Assembly (NCBI GenBank): GCA_013361525.1
Contig: JABFXY010000212.1
Location: 1-41,496, forward strand
Origin: Polyangiaceae bacterium
GTDB taxonomy: Bacteria > Myxococcota_A > Polyangia > Polyangiales > Polyangiaceae
Reading direction: 5' to 3'
Length of the DNA: 41,496 bases
The first letter of the stretch is position 1; the number at the start of each line of letters is the position of its first letter. This document shows, in pieces, positions 7,701-14,673 of the stretch. The position numbers and the translations under genes are program-made. The notes beneath the pieces were generated by a model. It saw only the letters and a program-made list of their open reading frames with translations, was not told the DNA's origin and searched no databases.

Positions 7701-7944
7701 GCTGCGGCTGCGGCTGCGTGCTCGCGGAGAAGAGCTGCTCGAGATCCGCGGCGCATCGCGCGAGCTCCACGGCGCGCGTGTCTTGCCCGGCGGATCCCGC
7801 GGCTTCTGCGGCGCGCCGAATCCACACGAGCGCTTCGCGCTTCTCACCGCGGTTCCACAACGCGGTGGCGGTTTGCAGCCCCCACACGACGTCCTCGACG
7901 TCTTCTGGGCTCGCTTCAGGGAGCAAAGGAAGCTCGAGCGCCAT
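4795..7944 (-). CDS. Large Pro-rich scaffold-like protein with C-terminal cyclic-nucleotide-binding-like region
   Basis: The protein is 1049 residues from the ATG at 7944; a GTG 15 bases upstream is a weaker alternative. Residues about 1-72 form an amphipathic helical bundle resembling a TPR-type repeat (ALWNRGEKREALVWIRRAAEAA). Residues about 75-790 are a low-complexity Pro/Ala/Ser/Thr linker containing 9-residue repeats (APPPTSMPH and variants, about 215-295). Residues about 800-1049 look like one or two degenerate cNMP-binding folds: FADLPDELQRSLSEAA, then DLDEFSRLAALDRLKLKALHPNDVLAPAGGELQGLTIVGAG, an order typical of cap-family domains but without a clear phosphate-binding cassette. It has no signal peptide, so it is probably cytoplasmic. 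Function is unknown. The linker repeats make its length prone to change. Confidence 0.8.
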   Translation of the reverse strand: MALELPLLPEASPEDVEDVVWGLQTATALWNRGEKREALVWIRRAAEAAGSAGQDTRAVELARCAADLEQLFSASTQPQPQPQLHAFPTTRPDASEEPFRVLPAPMPAPHSPRSTGRIVPPGRGAMIEDEETGELADDLLEEETNDLRVLPGALRKDVHASVPRPPVSDTTMRSAVQATPLHSTPQSTIPQAPPPAAPPPSIPQAPRTPPHATPPHATPPQSMPHAPAPTSIAQPRAHATPPSSIPHAAPHAPPPASMPHATPPMSMPHAPPPTSMPHAPPPTSMPHASPSSIPHAPPVPIPPPSFGQPPPAVHEPPPPPVNLHQTQPMPVVQIPADPSPPHAHSVSERALVTPQSASQPALPVASLDAAPLVAPPIATPPAAPSSPAATSLSSPSVVTSAPLAPSVSAAQATIDGLLQEATSDSSTRSHAQLAESGLNPTAAAAAAKAIQLKKRSRAPILDPWSDDIPESESAPRTLHLRGMDHVPSDDEDIVTSAPPLETSLRRKPPPPPPKRTTTLTGSAEGADGTVRVDGPQSMASPAPTPAAETRPDGAAKVPLPPGGRKPTLVPRPASGPASVVSIPAAAGVPTPESGAQERPASTPDAPRERKSIPPPPPPRPTSDTGPVSVRRSVPPPPPAASAPAAPAPAPTVPGVSAEAAPRERAATVEVKSEPPPPTMPAAKVQRDRGSVPPPPSVRPPSSVRPPPPAPTLPTAPAVAAPAAVEPPAPVTPTPSKAREPAKTLEMQTVIAPPNTPEPSKVVLFGDSPEPAPKTTAPAPASPPFSATAPKPETKHPSVSPKSEARAADELGLDRIEAFADLPDELQRSLSEAARIVELKLEDEVPVTGAAMILAGSAAVCAAVADGAAAQVTQPTLVPALSSTDDATKIRLVATDTTRVATWERSTLEEILKSCPWVLDELVTLGDRYAALAGATMGPLGDLDEFSRLAALDRLKLKALHPNDVLAPAGGELQGLTIVGAGLVVIDRPSGAIEYTAGDIVMPDTVLEGGTTDAPIRAGAQGALVLHASRMVTVELFSILPSLIELLRVA
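7058..7325. repeat. In-frame 27-base tandem repeats within the Pro-rich linker
   Basis: Four consecutive 27-base units beginning GCATGCGGCATCGA lie at 7082-7108, 7109-7135, 7136-7162 and 7163-7189. A 24-base variant precedes them (7058-7081) and degenerate units follow to about 7325. Each unit encodes nine residues on the minus strand (APPPTSMPH type), so gain or loss of units keeps the frame. Confidence 0.85.
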
Positions 7945-8077
7945 GCGCGGCTTCAACACCTATCACACCGATGATGAAACCCCGAAGTCTCGCGACCTAA
8001 CGGAGCGATATCGAATCGCCTACGTCAGAGGTCTCCGAGACATCGCTGCGCGGATCAGCAGTGCGGTCGAACGAACG

Positions 8078-8320
8078 CTATGCGGCGACAGGCGATTTTT
8101 TCGTCGAGCGCGAAGCCGGACAGCATTCGACGCTGAGCTGCGCCGCCTTCTCCGCCACTTCCAGAACGCCGACCGTCGAGGGCCCCTCCCCCGGCATGCG
8201 TCGCGCGAGGAAGCCGATCAACGTGAGGCCCGCCGCGCGCGCGTCCTCCGGGAGCTCACATTCTCGAAGCAAGCTTGCGAGCTCGGCGATGAGCCGCGTG
8301 CGATCGCACTCGTGACGCAT
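8078..8320 (-). CDS. Small 80-residue hypothetical protein
   Basis: The ATG at 8320 is preceded by GAGG at suitable spacing (CCCGAGGTCA then ATG). The protein is mostly helical, with MRHECDRTRLIAELASLLRE and AGLTLIGFLARRMPGE segments, and ends with a Cys-Cys pair and a basic tail. Third codon positions are G/C-rich like neighbouring genes, which supports real coding. No signal peptide and no recognised family. It is divergent from nothing and lies upstream of the Pro-rich protein gene on the same strand with a 133-base gap. A short inverted repeat with TTGACT on both strands (8354-8372) lies just upstream and may carry its promoter. Confidence 0.6.
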   Translation of the reverse strand: MRHECDRTRLIAELASLLRECELPEDARAAGLTLIGFLARRMPGEGPSTVGVLEVAEKAAQLSVECCPASRSTKKSPVAA

Positions 8321-8353
8321 TGACCTCGGGGTAATGAAGCAACGAAAACACAA

Positions 8354-8372
8354 AGTCAAAGTTATCTTGACT
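8354..8372. promoter_or_regulatory. Short inverted repeat with -35-like TTGACT on both strands
   Basis: AGTCAA (8354-8359) and TTGACT (8367-8372) flank seven A/T-rich bases. Each arm reads as a -35 hexamer on one strand. It lies 34 bases upstream of the 80-residue gene, in an A/T-rich pocket. It could be an operator or promoter; no good -10 box was identified. Confidence 0.3.
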
Positions 8373-8463
8373 CGGACTCTCAGTTCTCGGGTGGTCGGGT
8401 TCTTGCCAGCAACGGCGCCGTCTCCCCCGACGCGTCAACGCGCAAGAGCCGTGCCTTTTGTTG

Positions 8464-8556
8464 CCGTGCGCGCGCACGACCGCTTGGGTCCCGCCTGGGG
8501 GTGCGCTCGCTGCGCTCGCACGTGGCACCCAAGCCTGTGCGCGCCCTGTTCCATCC
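8464..8556 (+). repeat. Dispersed intergenic hairpin element, copy B
   Basis: This copy runs in the opposite orientation to copy A. The stem is GCTTGGGT (8482-8489) with ACCCAAGC (8527-8534). Relative to copy A, one pair has changed from C-G to T-A on both sides, keeping the stem. An inner stem GTGCG/CGCAC (8501-8505, 8517-8521) is present. It lies 63 bases beyond the 3' end of ftsK, where it may also act in termination. Confidence 0.75.
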
Positions 8557-8618
8557 GACGAGCGCGCTGCCGACGGCGGCCGATGGCCGCCTCCTGCGAG
8601 GTCAGTGGGGCGCGGAAA

Positions 8619-11303
8619 CTAAATCGGCTCGATCAGGACTTCTCGATCCTTCGCGCCATTTGCTGGCCCTACGAGGCCACGCCGTTCCATGGATTCCACT
8701 AGTTTTGCGGCACGGTTGTAACCGATGCCCAACTTTCGCTGGAGCCACGAGGTCGAGCAGCGCCGCGTCTCGGCGACGATTCGAACGGCCTGGTCGTACA
8801 TGGGGTCGGACTCGGCATCGTCCTCGGGCATCTCGCCGCCGTCTTCGTCCCGCGGCTTGAGGATGTTCTCGTCGTAAACGGGCTTGCCCTGGAGACGCAG
8901 GAAGTCGGTCACCTTCTGCGTCTCTTCCTCGGAGATGAACGGGCACTGCACGCGGCGGACATCGTTCGTGCCGTTCATTTTCACGAGCATGTCGCCGCGG
9001 CCCAGGAGGTGCTCGGCGCCTTGCTCGTCGAGGATGGTGCGGCTGTCGACCTTCTGCGCAACGCGGAACGCGACCCGCGTCGGGAAGTTCGCCTTGATCA
9101 TGCCGGTGATGACGTCGACGCTCGGGCGCTGGGTCGCGAGGATGACGTGCATGCCGGCGGCGCGGGCCTTCTGCGCCAGCCGGGCCACGCTCGCTTCGAC
9201 GTCTTTGCCCTGCTGCATCATGAGGTCGGCGAACTCGTCCACGACGATGACGATCGAGGGCAGCTTCGCGATCGGCGGGGCATCGCTGCCGTCCTTCGCG
9301 GGATCGATCTCGACGTCGGTTCCGTCGGCCGCGATCGCGTTGACCTTCTGAGGCGGCGGCGGCTTGGGCGCCTTGGCCTCGCCGCGCAGCACCTTCTCCA
9401 CGAAGCCGTTGTAGGTCGTGATGTTCTTGGTCCCGGCGTTCGCGAAGAGCTGGTACCGGCGCTCCATCTCGTCGACGGCCCATCGCAGCGCGTTCGCTGC
9501 CTGCTTCATGTCGGTGACGACCGGCAGGAGCATGTGCGGAATCCCATCGTAGGGCGCGAGCTCGACGACCTTGGGATCGATCATCAACAGGCGCAGGTCC
9601 TCGGGCGTCCGCCGGTAGAGCAGGCTCACGAGGATGACGTTGAGACCGACGCTCTTACCGGCGCCGGTCGCGCCCGCGACGATGACGTGCGGCATCGACG
9701 CGAGATCCGCGAAGTAAGGCGCCCCGACGATGTCGCGCCCGAGCACGCACGGGAGCGGCGCCTTCATCTCGAGGAAGCGACGATCCTCGACGAGCTCGCG
9801 CATGTTCACGGGCGAGCGCTTCACGTTGGGGATCTCGAAGCCGACCCGGTTCTTGCCGGGGATGGGCGCGATGATGCGCACCTTCTTCGACAGGCCGAGC
9901 GCGAGGTCGTCGGCGAGGCTCGCGACCTTCGAGACCTTCGTGCCCGCGGCGGGGACGACCTCGAACGTCGTGACCGTCGGCCCCGGATGGATCTCCTCGA
10001 CTTTGCCGCTCACGCCGTAGTCGGAGAGCGTCTTTTCGAGGAGCGTCGCCGTGGCCTTCAGCTGCTCCTCGTCGACCGCGAGGCCACCGCCCTCGGGCGG
10101 ATCCATGAACTCGAACAGCGGCAAACGGAAGCCTTCGCCGACCGCAGGCACGAGGCGATCGCCCTTTTCGACCTCGAGGGCGGAGGATGTGTCGACGATC
10201 TTGAGCGCCGGCTCTTCGGCCTTCGCGGGCCGCTTCGGTTTCGGCGCAGGAGGCGCCACGGCAGGAGCAGGGGTCGGCGTCGGAAGATCGTCGGCGATCG
10301 GCGCAGGAGGCGGCGGCGGAAGCGGCGGTGGGACCTTCGATGCCTTCGCCGACTCTTTCGGCTGCTCTTCCTTGGGTGAATCCTTCGGCGCGGCCTTCTT
10401 TCGAGAACGCACCGGAATCGGAGAGGGCGTCGGAACGTCAGCCGGCGTCGTGATGGCCATCTCCGGCTCTTCGAGGACCGGCGCGATACGCGGCAGCGCA
10501 GCCGGGCTGTCGGGCTCGTCCGAGAGCGCGGCGATGATCGCGTCGCTGTCCTCCTCGACGATGCGCGGCGCGCGCTGCTTTTGGGTGCGCTCGGCTTCGA
10601 TCGCGCGGGCCTCGGCCCATGCGGCGACCATCGCTTGGACGCCGCCGGCGCTCTTGCTACCGACGTGCGACATCAGGCGCGCGAAGGAACGTGTCCCTTC
10701 GATGAAGGAGAACGACGCGCGCCCGACGAGGATCAACGCGACGATCGTCAGCCCGATGATGAACGAGCCGATGGCGCTGAAGAGCGATCGCATCAGCTCG
10801 CCGGCGAGCTCGCCCATCGTCCCGCCGAGCGGCATCTCCCCGAACGCGCTGGCGCCGGGAAACGCCACGTGAACGAGCGCGGCGCCGACGGTGACGACGA
10901 CGATGTCCTCACCGATCCGCCGGAGCCAACCCATGCCGGTCGTCTGCGGCCGCCCGTCGGTCGACAAGAGCGGCAGCGCGATCGCGACCAGCTCGAGCGG
11001 GACGAGCCACGAGACGACGCCGACGGCCGTCACGGCGATCTCGGCGAAGGTCGTCCCGACCGGGCCGACCCAATTCGCGCCGGTTACCTCGGGCCGCGCC
11101 AGGTCAGCCTTGAAAGAGGCGAGCGCGAGCGCCGAGTAGAGCGCGGTCGCGAGGAGCACGACGCTCGAAGCCTCCCGCGCGAACGAATGAACGAACCCGC
11201 GAAGCCCGGCGGCCGGCGGATCCGAACCACCGCGGGAAGACGCACGCGTAGGCGCGGCCTTCTCCGCTGCCTCGCGCGAGGGAGCGAACCAAGAGAGCTT
11301 CAT
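8619..11303 (-). CDS. ftsK: DNA translocase FtsK
   Basis: This 894-residue FtsK/SpoIIIE protein couples chromosome segregation to division at the septum. From the ATG at 11303: about four membrane helices lie within residues 40-195, then a Pro/Lys/Glu-rich linker (about 240-370). The motor follows, with Walker A GATGAGKS (544-551) and Walker B IVIVVDEFAD (684-693). A winged-helix gamma domain (about 837-894, RRCSTSWLQRKLGIGYNRAAKLVE) reads chromosome polarity sequences. An insert of about 40 residues rich in Lys/Pro/Asp separates the Walker motifs, as in other FtsK proteins. An in-frame GTG-type extension of 55 residues upstream lacks family similarity, so I use 11303. It is a single gene, with the hairpin element copy B beyond its stop. 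Confidence 0.95.
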   Translation of the reverse strand: MKLSWFAPSREAAEKAAPTRASSRGGSDPPAAGLRGFVHSFAREASSVVLLATALYSALALASFKADLARPEVTGANWVGPVGTTFAEIAVTAVGVVSWLVPLELVAIALPLLSTDGRPQTTGMGWLRRIGEDIVVVTVGAALVHVAFPGASAFGEMPLGGTMGELAGELMRSLFSAIGSFIIGLTIVALILVGRASFSFIEGTRSFARLMSHVGSKSAGGVQAMVAAWAEARAIEAERTQKQRAPRIVEEDSDAIIAALSDEPDSPAALPRIAPVLEEPEMAITTPADVPTPSPIPVRSRKKAAPKDSPKEEQPKESAKASKVPPPLPPPPPAPIADDLPTPTPAPAVAPPAPKPKRPAKAEEPALKIVDTSSALEVEKGDRLVPAVGEGFRLPLFEFMDPPEGGGLAVDEEQLKATATLLEKTLSDYGVSGKVEEIHPGPTVTTFEVVPAAGTKVSKVASLADDLALGLSKKVRIIAPIPGKNRVGFEIPNVKRSPVNMRELVEDRRFLEMKAPLPCVLGRDIVGAPYFADLASMPHVIVAGATGAGKSVGLNVILVSLLYRRTPEDLRLLMIDPKVVELAPYDGIPHMLLPVVTDMKQAANALRWAVDEMERRYQLFANAGTKNITTYNGFVEKVLRGEAKAPKPPPPQKVNAIAADGTDVEIDPAKDGSDAPPIAKLPSIVIVVDEFADLMMQQGKDVEASVARLAQKARAAGMHVILATQRPSVDVITGMIKANFPTRVAFRVAQKVDSRTILDEQGAEHLLGRGDMLVKMNGTNDVRRVQCPFISEEETQKVTDFLRLQGKPVYDENILKPRDEDGGEMPEDDAESDPMYDQAVRIVAETRRCSTSWLQRKLGIGYNRAAKLVESMERRGLVGPANGAKDREVLIEPI

Positions 11304-11537
11304 CGTGAGCGTGTGCGCTTTTTCGCGCGGTCCCCCTCGCTTACGAGGACCGACGATCGTGGGCCAACATTCGATCGGGACGACCACTATTCCGGTGAAC
11401 AGCGCCACCGCGCCGCAAGGCTCGCCGGCTCGGCGATGCAGCGTGATTGGTCGACAAGCCGACGCCACGCCTGAAAAATCTTTTGGCTAAAGCGTCGCGA
11501 TCGGTACGATGGCCGCTCTCCGGGACGACCGATCAGA

Positions 11538-13334
11538 ATGCGAAGACACGGCTCTCTTGGGCTCCCGAGCGCGCCTGCGGCGCGAGGGCGGCTGACGCGA
11601 ACTCTTCACGCCGCCAACCTCTCGATCGCGCTTCTCGCCGGTGTGGCGATGCTCGGCGCGAGCGGTTGTCGCGTCACGCAGGATGACCTGCACCGCTGGG
11701 AAGGGACCGAGCAAGGCCCGGTCAAGCTGACCAGCGTGGTCAAACACGACAAGTACGACATGCCTTTGCGTGTCGAGGCTGCCGTGTCGTTGATCCGGAT
11801 GAAGCCGCGCAAGGGGCGCTACGAGGGCATCGACAAGCTCGTCATCGCCTTCGACGAGCTTCAGGCCAACGAGCGCGAGCCGATCCTCGCGGGTCTGCTC
11901 CCGATCATCAACGCCGAGCTCCGCAAGGATCCGCCGGCGGCCCAGGCCGGACAGCCAGCTCCGCCGGACCCCTCGTTCGCGTACAAGGACGCGGCCTACG
12001 CGCTCTTCACGTACGAAAACGAGCAGCTCATCGTCGACCCGGCACAACGCGAAGAGCTCCGGGCCAGCCTCAAGTACTGGGCGATGAAGGACTTCGATCG
12101 CCGCCTCGAGAACAAGGCGCAGAAGACGAGCATGGAGCAGCTGCTCCAGTTCCTCGGGCCGGAGGGCGTCGATCAGCTCCCGGAAAAGATCACCAAGGAC
12201 GCTCGCAACTACGAGAAGATCGCGGACCTCATCGACAAGATCGCCTCGAAAGAGACGAAGGAGGCCGCGAGCGCGAAGCTCGTCGAATACACCAAGTACG
12301 TCCTTTCGAAGGAGTGGCTGGACGCGAAGGAGCCCATCGTCCGCGAGGGCAACGCCGTCCGAAACATCACCGTCACCCCGGAAGAGTTCAAAGGGCAGCT
12401 CGAGGCCTACCAAGACGAAGAGCTGCAGCGCGCACTCAGCGCGATGAAGAAGGTGGGCGGCCGCCCCGCGGTCGAGTTTGCGCTCGATCTGGGCGGCAAC
12501 CGCGACGTCAAAGAGGATCACCGCGTCTGGGCGCTCGCCGCGCTCGAGCTCCGCATCGATCCGAAGAACGCCAAAGACGTCGAGAAGCTCTTCGCCATCG
12601 CGATGGACGATGACAAGAAGACCGGCGGCAAGGTGAAGGACATGGCCTTCTCGCGCATCGGCGAGATGGAGCGCGAGCAGGTCATCGGCAAGCTCTACGA
12701 CACCTTCACCAAAGCCACCGACTGGAAGGTCCGCCGGCAGGCCGGCTCGATCATCCTTCGGATGAGCGAGATGAAGCACCTCGGCGAGTTCATGGGGAAG
12801 CTGCCGGAGAAAGAGGCGAAGGGCTTCGCGATGGGCGAGGCGACGACCTACGGCGACTACTTCGTCGACTGGAAAGAGGGCGACATCCGCAAGGAGCTCG
12901 AGAAGTACATCGGCGAGTCGGCCACGCCCGCGCAGCGCTCCGTCGCGTTCTCGTTCTACCTGGTGAGGGGCGAGCCGAAGGATCTCAAGATGCTCGAAGC
13001 GTTCAAGGCCGACAAAGGCCCGCTGCCTTCGTGCGAGACGGCCGAAGGCTGCAAGTGGGAGTGTTACGTCCCCAAGGACGAGAAGAACCCCGAGAGCGAA
13101 AAAGAGCTGAAAGAAGTAAAAACGATCGGGGAATACGTCACCCACTGCGTCGAGCCGGTCATCAAGTTCAACGCGGAGCAGGCGAAGAAACAGGCCGAGA
13201 AGAAGGACGCTCCGCCTGCCCCGCCCGGTGGCTCCGCGACGCCGGCGACGTCGGCATCTTCGTCGGCAGCTCCGGCGACCTCGAGCAGTGCGGCTCCCAA
13301 AGATTCAGCCACGCCCGATGGCGGGAAGAAGTGA
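11538..13334 (+). CDS. Lipoprotein with HEAT-like helical repeats
   Basis: The 598-residue product has a basic N-terminus, a hydrophobic segment (LSIALLAGVAMLGA) and a lipobox (LGASGC), so it is a lipoprotein. The body is almost entirely charged helices. Several units look like HEAT/armadillo repeats: VEAAVSLIRM, HRVWALAALELRID, and DWKVRRQAGSIILRMSEMKHLGEFM. The C-terminus is a Lys/Glu-rich coiled segment and an Ala/Ser/Pro tail. It probably acts as a protein-binding scaffold at the inner or outer membrane. It is followed after nine bases by the FHA-domain gene, so the two are likely co-transcribed and may work together. No exact family was recognised. Confidence 0.8.
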   Translation: MRRHGSLGLPSAPAARGRLTRTLHAANLSIALLAGVAMLGASGCRVTQDDLHRWEGTEQGPVKLTSVVKHDKYDMPLRVEAAVSLIRMKPRKGRYEGIDKLVIAFDELQANEREPILAGLLPIINAELRKDPPAAQAGQPAPPDPSFAYKDAAYALFTYENEQLIVDPAQREELRASLKYWAMKDFDRRLENKAQKTSMEQLLQFLGPEGVDQLPEKITKDARNYEKIADLIDKIASKETKEAASAKLVEYTKYVLSKEWLDAKEPIVREGNAVRNITVTPEEFKGQLEAYQDEELQRALSAMKKVGGRPAVEFALDLGGNRDVKEDHRVWALAALELRIDPKNAKDVEKLFAIAMDDDKKTGGKVKDMAFSRIGEMEREQVIGKLYDTFTKATDWKVRRQAGSIILRMSEMKHLGEFMGKLPEKEAKGFAMGEATTYGDYFVDWKEGDIRKELEKYIGESATPAQRSVAFSFYLVRGEPKDLKMLEAFKADKGPLPSCETAEGCKWECYVPKDEKNPESEKELKEVKTIGEYVTHCVEPVIKFNAEQAKKQAEKKDAPPAPPGGSATPATSASSSAAPATSSSAAPKDSATPDGGKK

Positions 13335-13343
13335 CAGACCAAC

Positions 13344-14507
13344 ATGAGCGCTGATCCGAACAAGAAGAGCGCGCGCACGTTCCAGTGTCGCGATGTCTTG
13401 TGGGAGACGTTCGAGCAAATGGCTCGCGAGCTGGAATGCTCCATCGACTACCTCATCAACGAGTCGATGAAGCAGTACGCGCGGCAGCGCAGCTACAGCC
13501 CGAGCCCCGGCCCACGCACGCCGTTCCCCGGGCCGGCGTTCACGCCGCCTCCGCCTGCGCCGCCCCAGATGCCGCAGCAGCCGATGTCGCCGCAACCCAT
13601 GTCGCCGCAGATGCAGCCCGGTGGGCCTGGTGGTCCGCCGCCGTATCCGGGCCCTGGGCAGCAGCAGGGACCGTACGGCCAGCAACCGCAGTACGGCCAG
13701 CCGGGAACACCGATGGGTCCGCCGCAGCAGCCCGGCCCGTCGCGCATGCCGCCGCCTCCGCCGATCCCCGGCGCTCCGCAGAGCCCGAAGCGCGCGAGCA
13801 TGCCTCCGCCCCCGCCTCCGCCGACGGGCGCTCGTCCGCCGGGAGCGCCGCCGAGCATGCGCGCGCCCGGGCCGCCGCCTCCTCCGCCTCCCCCGCCCGC
13901 GCCTTCGCGTAAGCCCCCGAGCATTCCGCCGCCTCCGCAACCCAACCAGGGCTTCGGCCAGATGGGCGCGCAACAGGGTGGCCCGCCGGGTGGGTATTAC
14001 CCGGGTCAGCAGCAGCCGGGCGGATATCAGAACCAACCTCCGCCGGGTTTCCCGCCGCCGCCTCCTCCTCCGCCCCAGCCGCCGCAATACGGGCAGCCCG
14101 CGGGTCAGCCGATGGGTGGTTACGGCGCGGCTCCTCCACCGCCGCCCCCTCCTCCGCCTCAGCCCATGATGGGCGGCGGCATGCCGTCCCCGATGGGACA
14201 GCAGCCGATGGGCCAGCCGCAAATGGGCGGCACGCTCTACGCGATCTACCAGGGCCAACGCGTCCCGGTGAACAAGGACCGCTTCATCATCGGCCGCGGC
14301 AAGCAGTCGAGCGACATGACGATCAAAGATCCGAACGTCTCTCGTCAGCACGCGATGGTCGAGTACTTGAACGGGCAGTTCTACATGGTCGACATGGGCT
14401 CGACGAACGGCGTCGAGTACAACGGCCAGCGCATCGCCCGCAAAGCCATCGCCGAAGGCGACCTGTTCCGCATCTGCGACCACGAGATCCGCTTCTCGTA
14501 TCGCTGA
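13344..14507 (+). CDS. Ribbon-helix-helix-like N-terminus, Pro-rich linker and FHA domain
   Basis: This 387-residue protein has three parts. Residues about 10-50 (RTFQCRDVLWETFEQMARELECSIDYLINESMKQYARQ, shortened here in sense) resemble a CopG/Arc ribbon-helix-helix fold. Residues about 51-290 are a Pro/Gly/Gln/Met-rich linker with long proline runs. Residues about 293-387 are an FHA domain, with FIIGRGKQSSDM, the SRQHAMVEY motif and GSTNGVEYNG, all standard for phosphothreonine-peptide binding. It is cytoplasmic, with no signal. Myxobacteria carry many Ser/Thr kinases, so it probably reads a phosphorylated partner. The upstream lipoprotein gene is nine bases away. Confidence 0.88.
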   Translation: MSADPNKKSARTFQCRDVLWETFEQMARELECSIDYLINESMKQYARQRSYSPSPGPRTPFPGPAFTPPPPAPPQMPQQPMSPQPMSPQMQPGGPGGPPPYPGPGQQQGPYGQQPQYGQPGTPMGPPQQPGPSRMPPPPPIPGAPQSPKRASMPPPPPPPTGARPPGAPPSMRAPGPPPPPPPPPAPSRKPPSIPPPPQPNQGFGQMGAQQGGPPGGYYPGQQQPGGYQNQPPPGFPPPPPPPPQPPQYGQPAGQPMGGYGAAPPPPPPPPPQPMMGGGMPSPMGQQPMGQPQMGGTLYAIYQGQRVPVNKDRFIIGRGKQSSDMTIKDPNVSRQHAMVEYLNGQFYMVDMGSTNGVEYNGQRIARKAIAEGDLFRICDHEIRFSYR

Positions 14508-14548
14508 CCGCTCCTCGGTGGTCCGCGTCCCTCCCGAGAAAAGCAGAA

Positions 14549-14673
14549 CGAGAGGGACGCCAAAAGACGCCGAGGACAGAGGAGGAAGAAGAGGGTTTGG
14601 GATGAGAAAAAACTCACTCTCTCCCTCCTCTTCCTCTTTCTTCTCTTGGCGCCCTTGGCGACCCCTCTTCTCG
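14549..14673. repeat. Imperfect inverted-repeat element 1, overlapping the start of the L,D-transpeptidase gene
   Basis: The left arm (from CGAGAGGGACGCCAAAAG) and right arm (to TTGGCGCCCTTGGCGACC then CCTCTTCTCG) are imperfect reverse complements, built of a purine-rich GGAAGAAGAG tract and GCCAAGGGCGCCAAG-type ends. Arms of the same sequence form element 2 at 17668-17868. The right arm is translated as the N-terminal region of the downstream gene. Confidence 0.7.

Noticed and set aside
11487..13145. 552-residue minus-strand frame opposite the HEAT-like lipoprotein
   Set aside because: The plus-strand gene has a signal peptide, lipobox and repeats; the minus frame has none.
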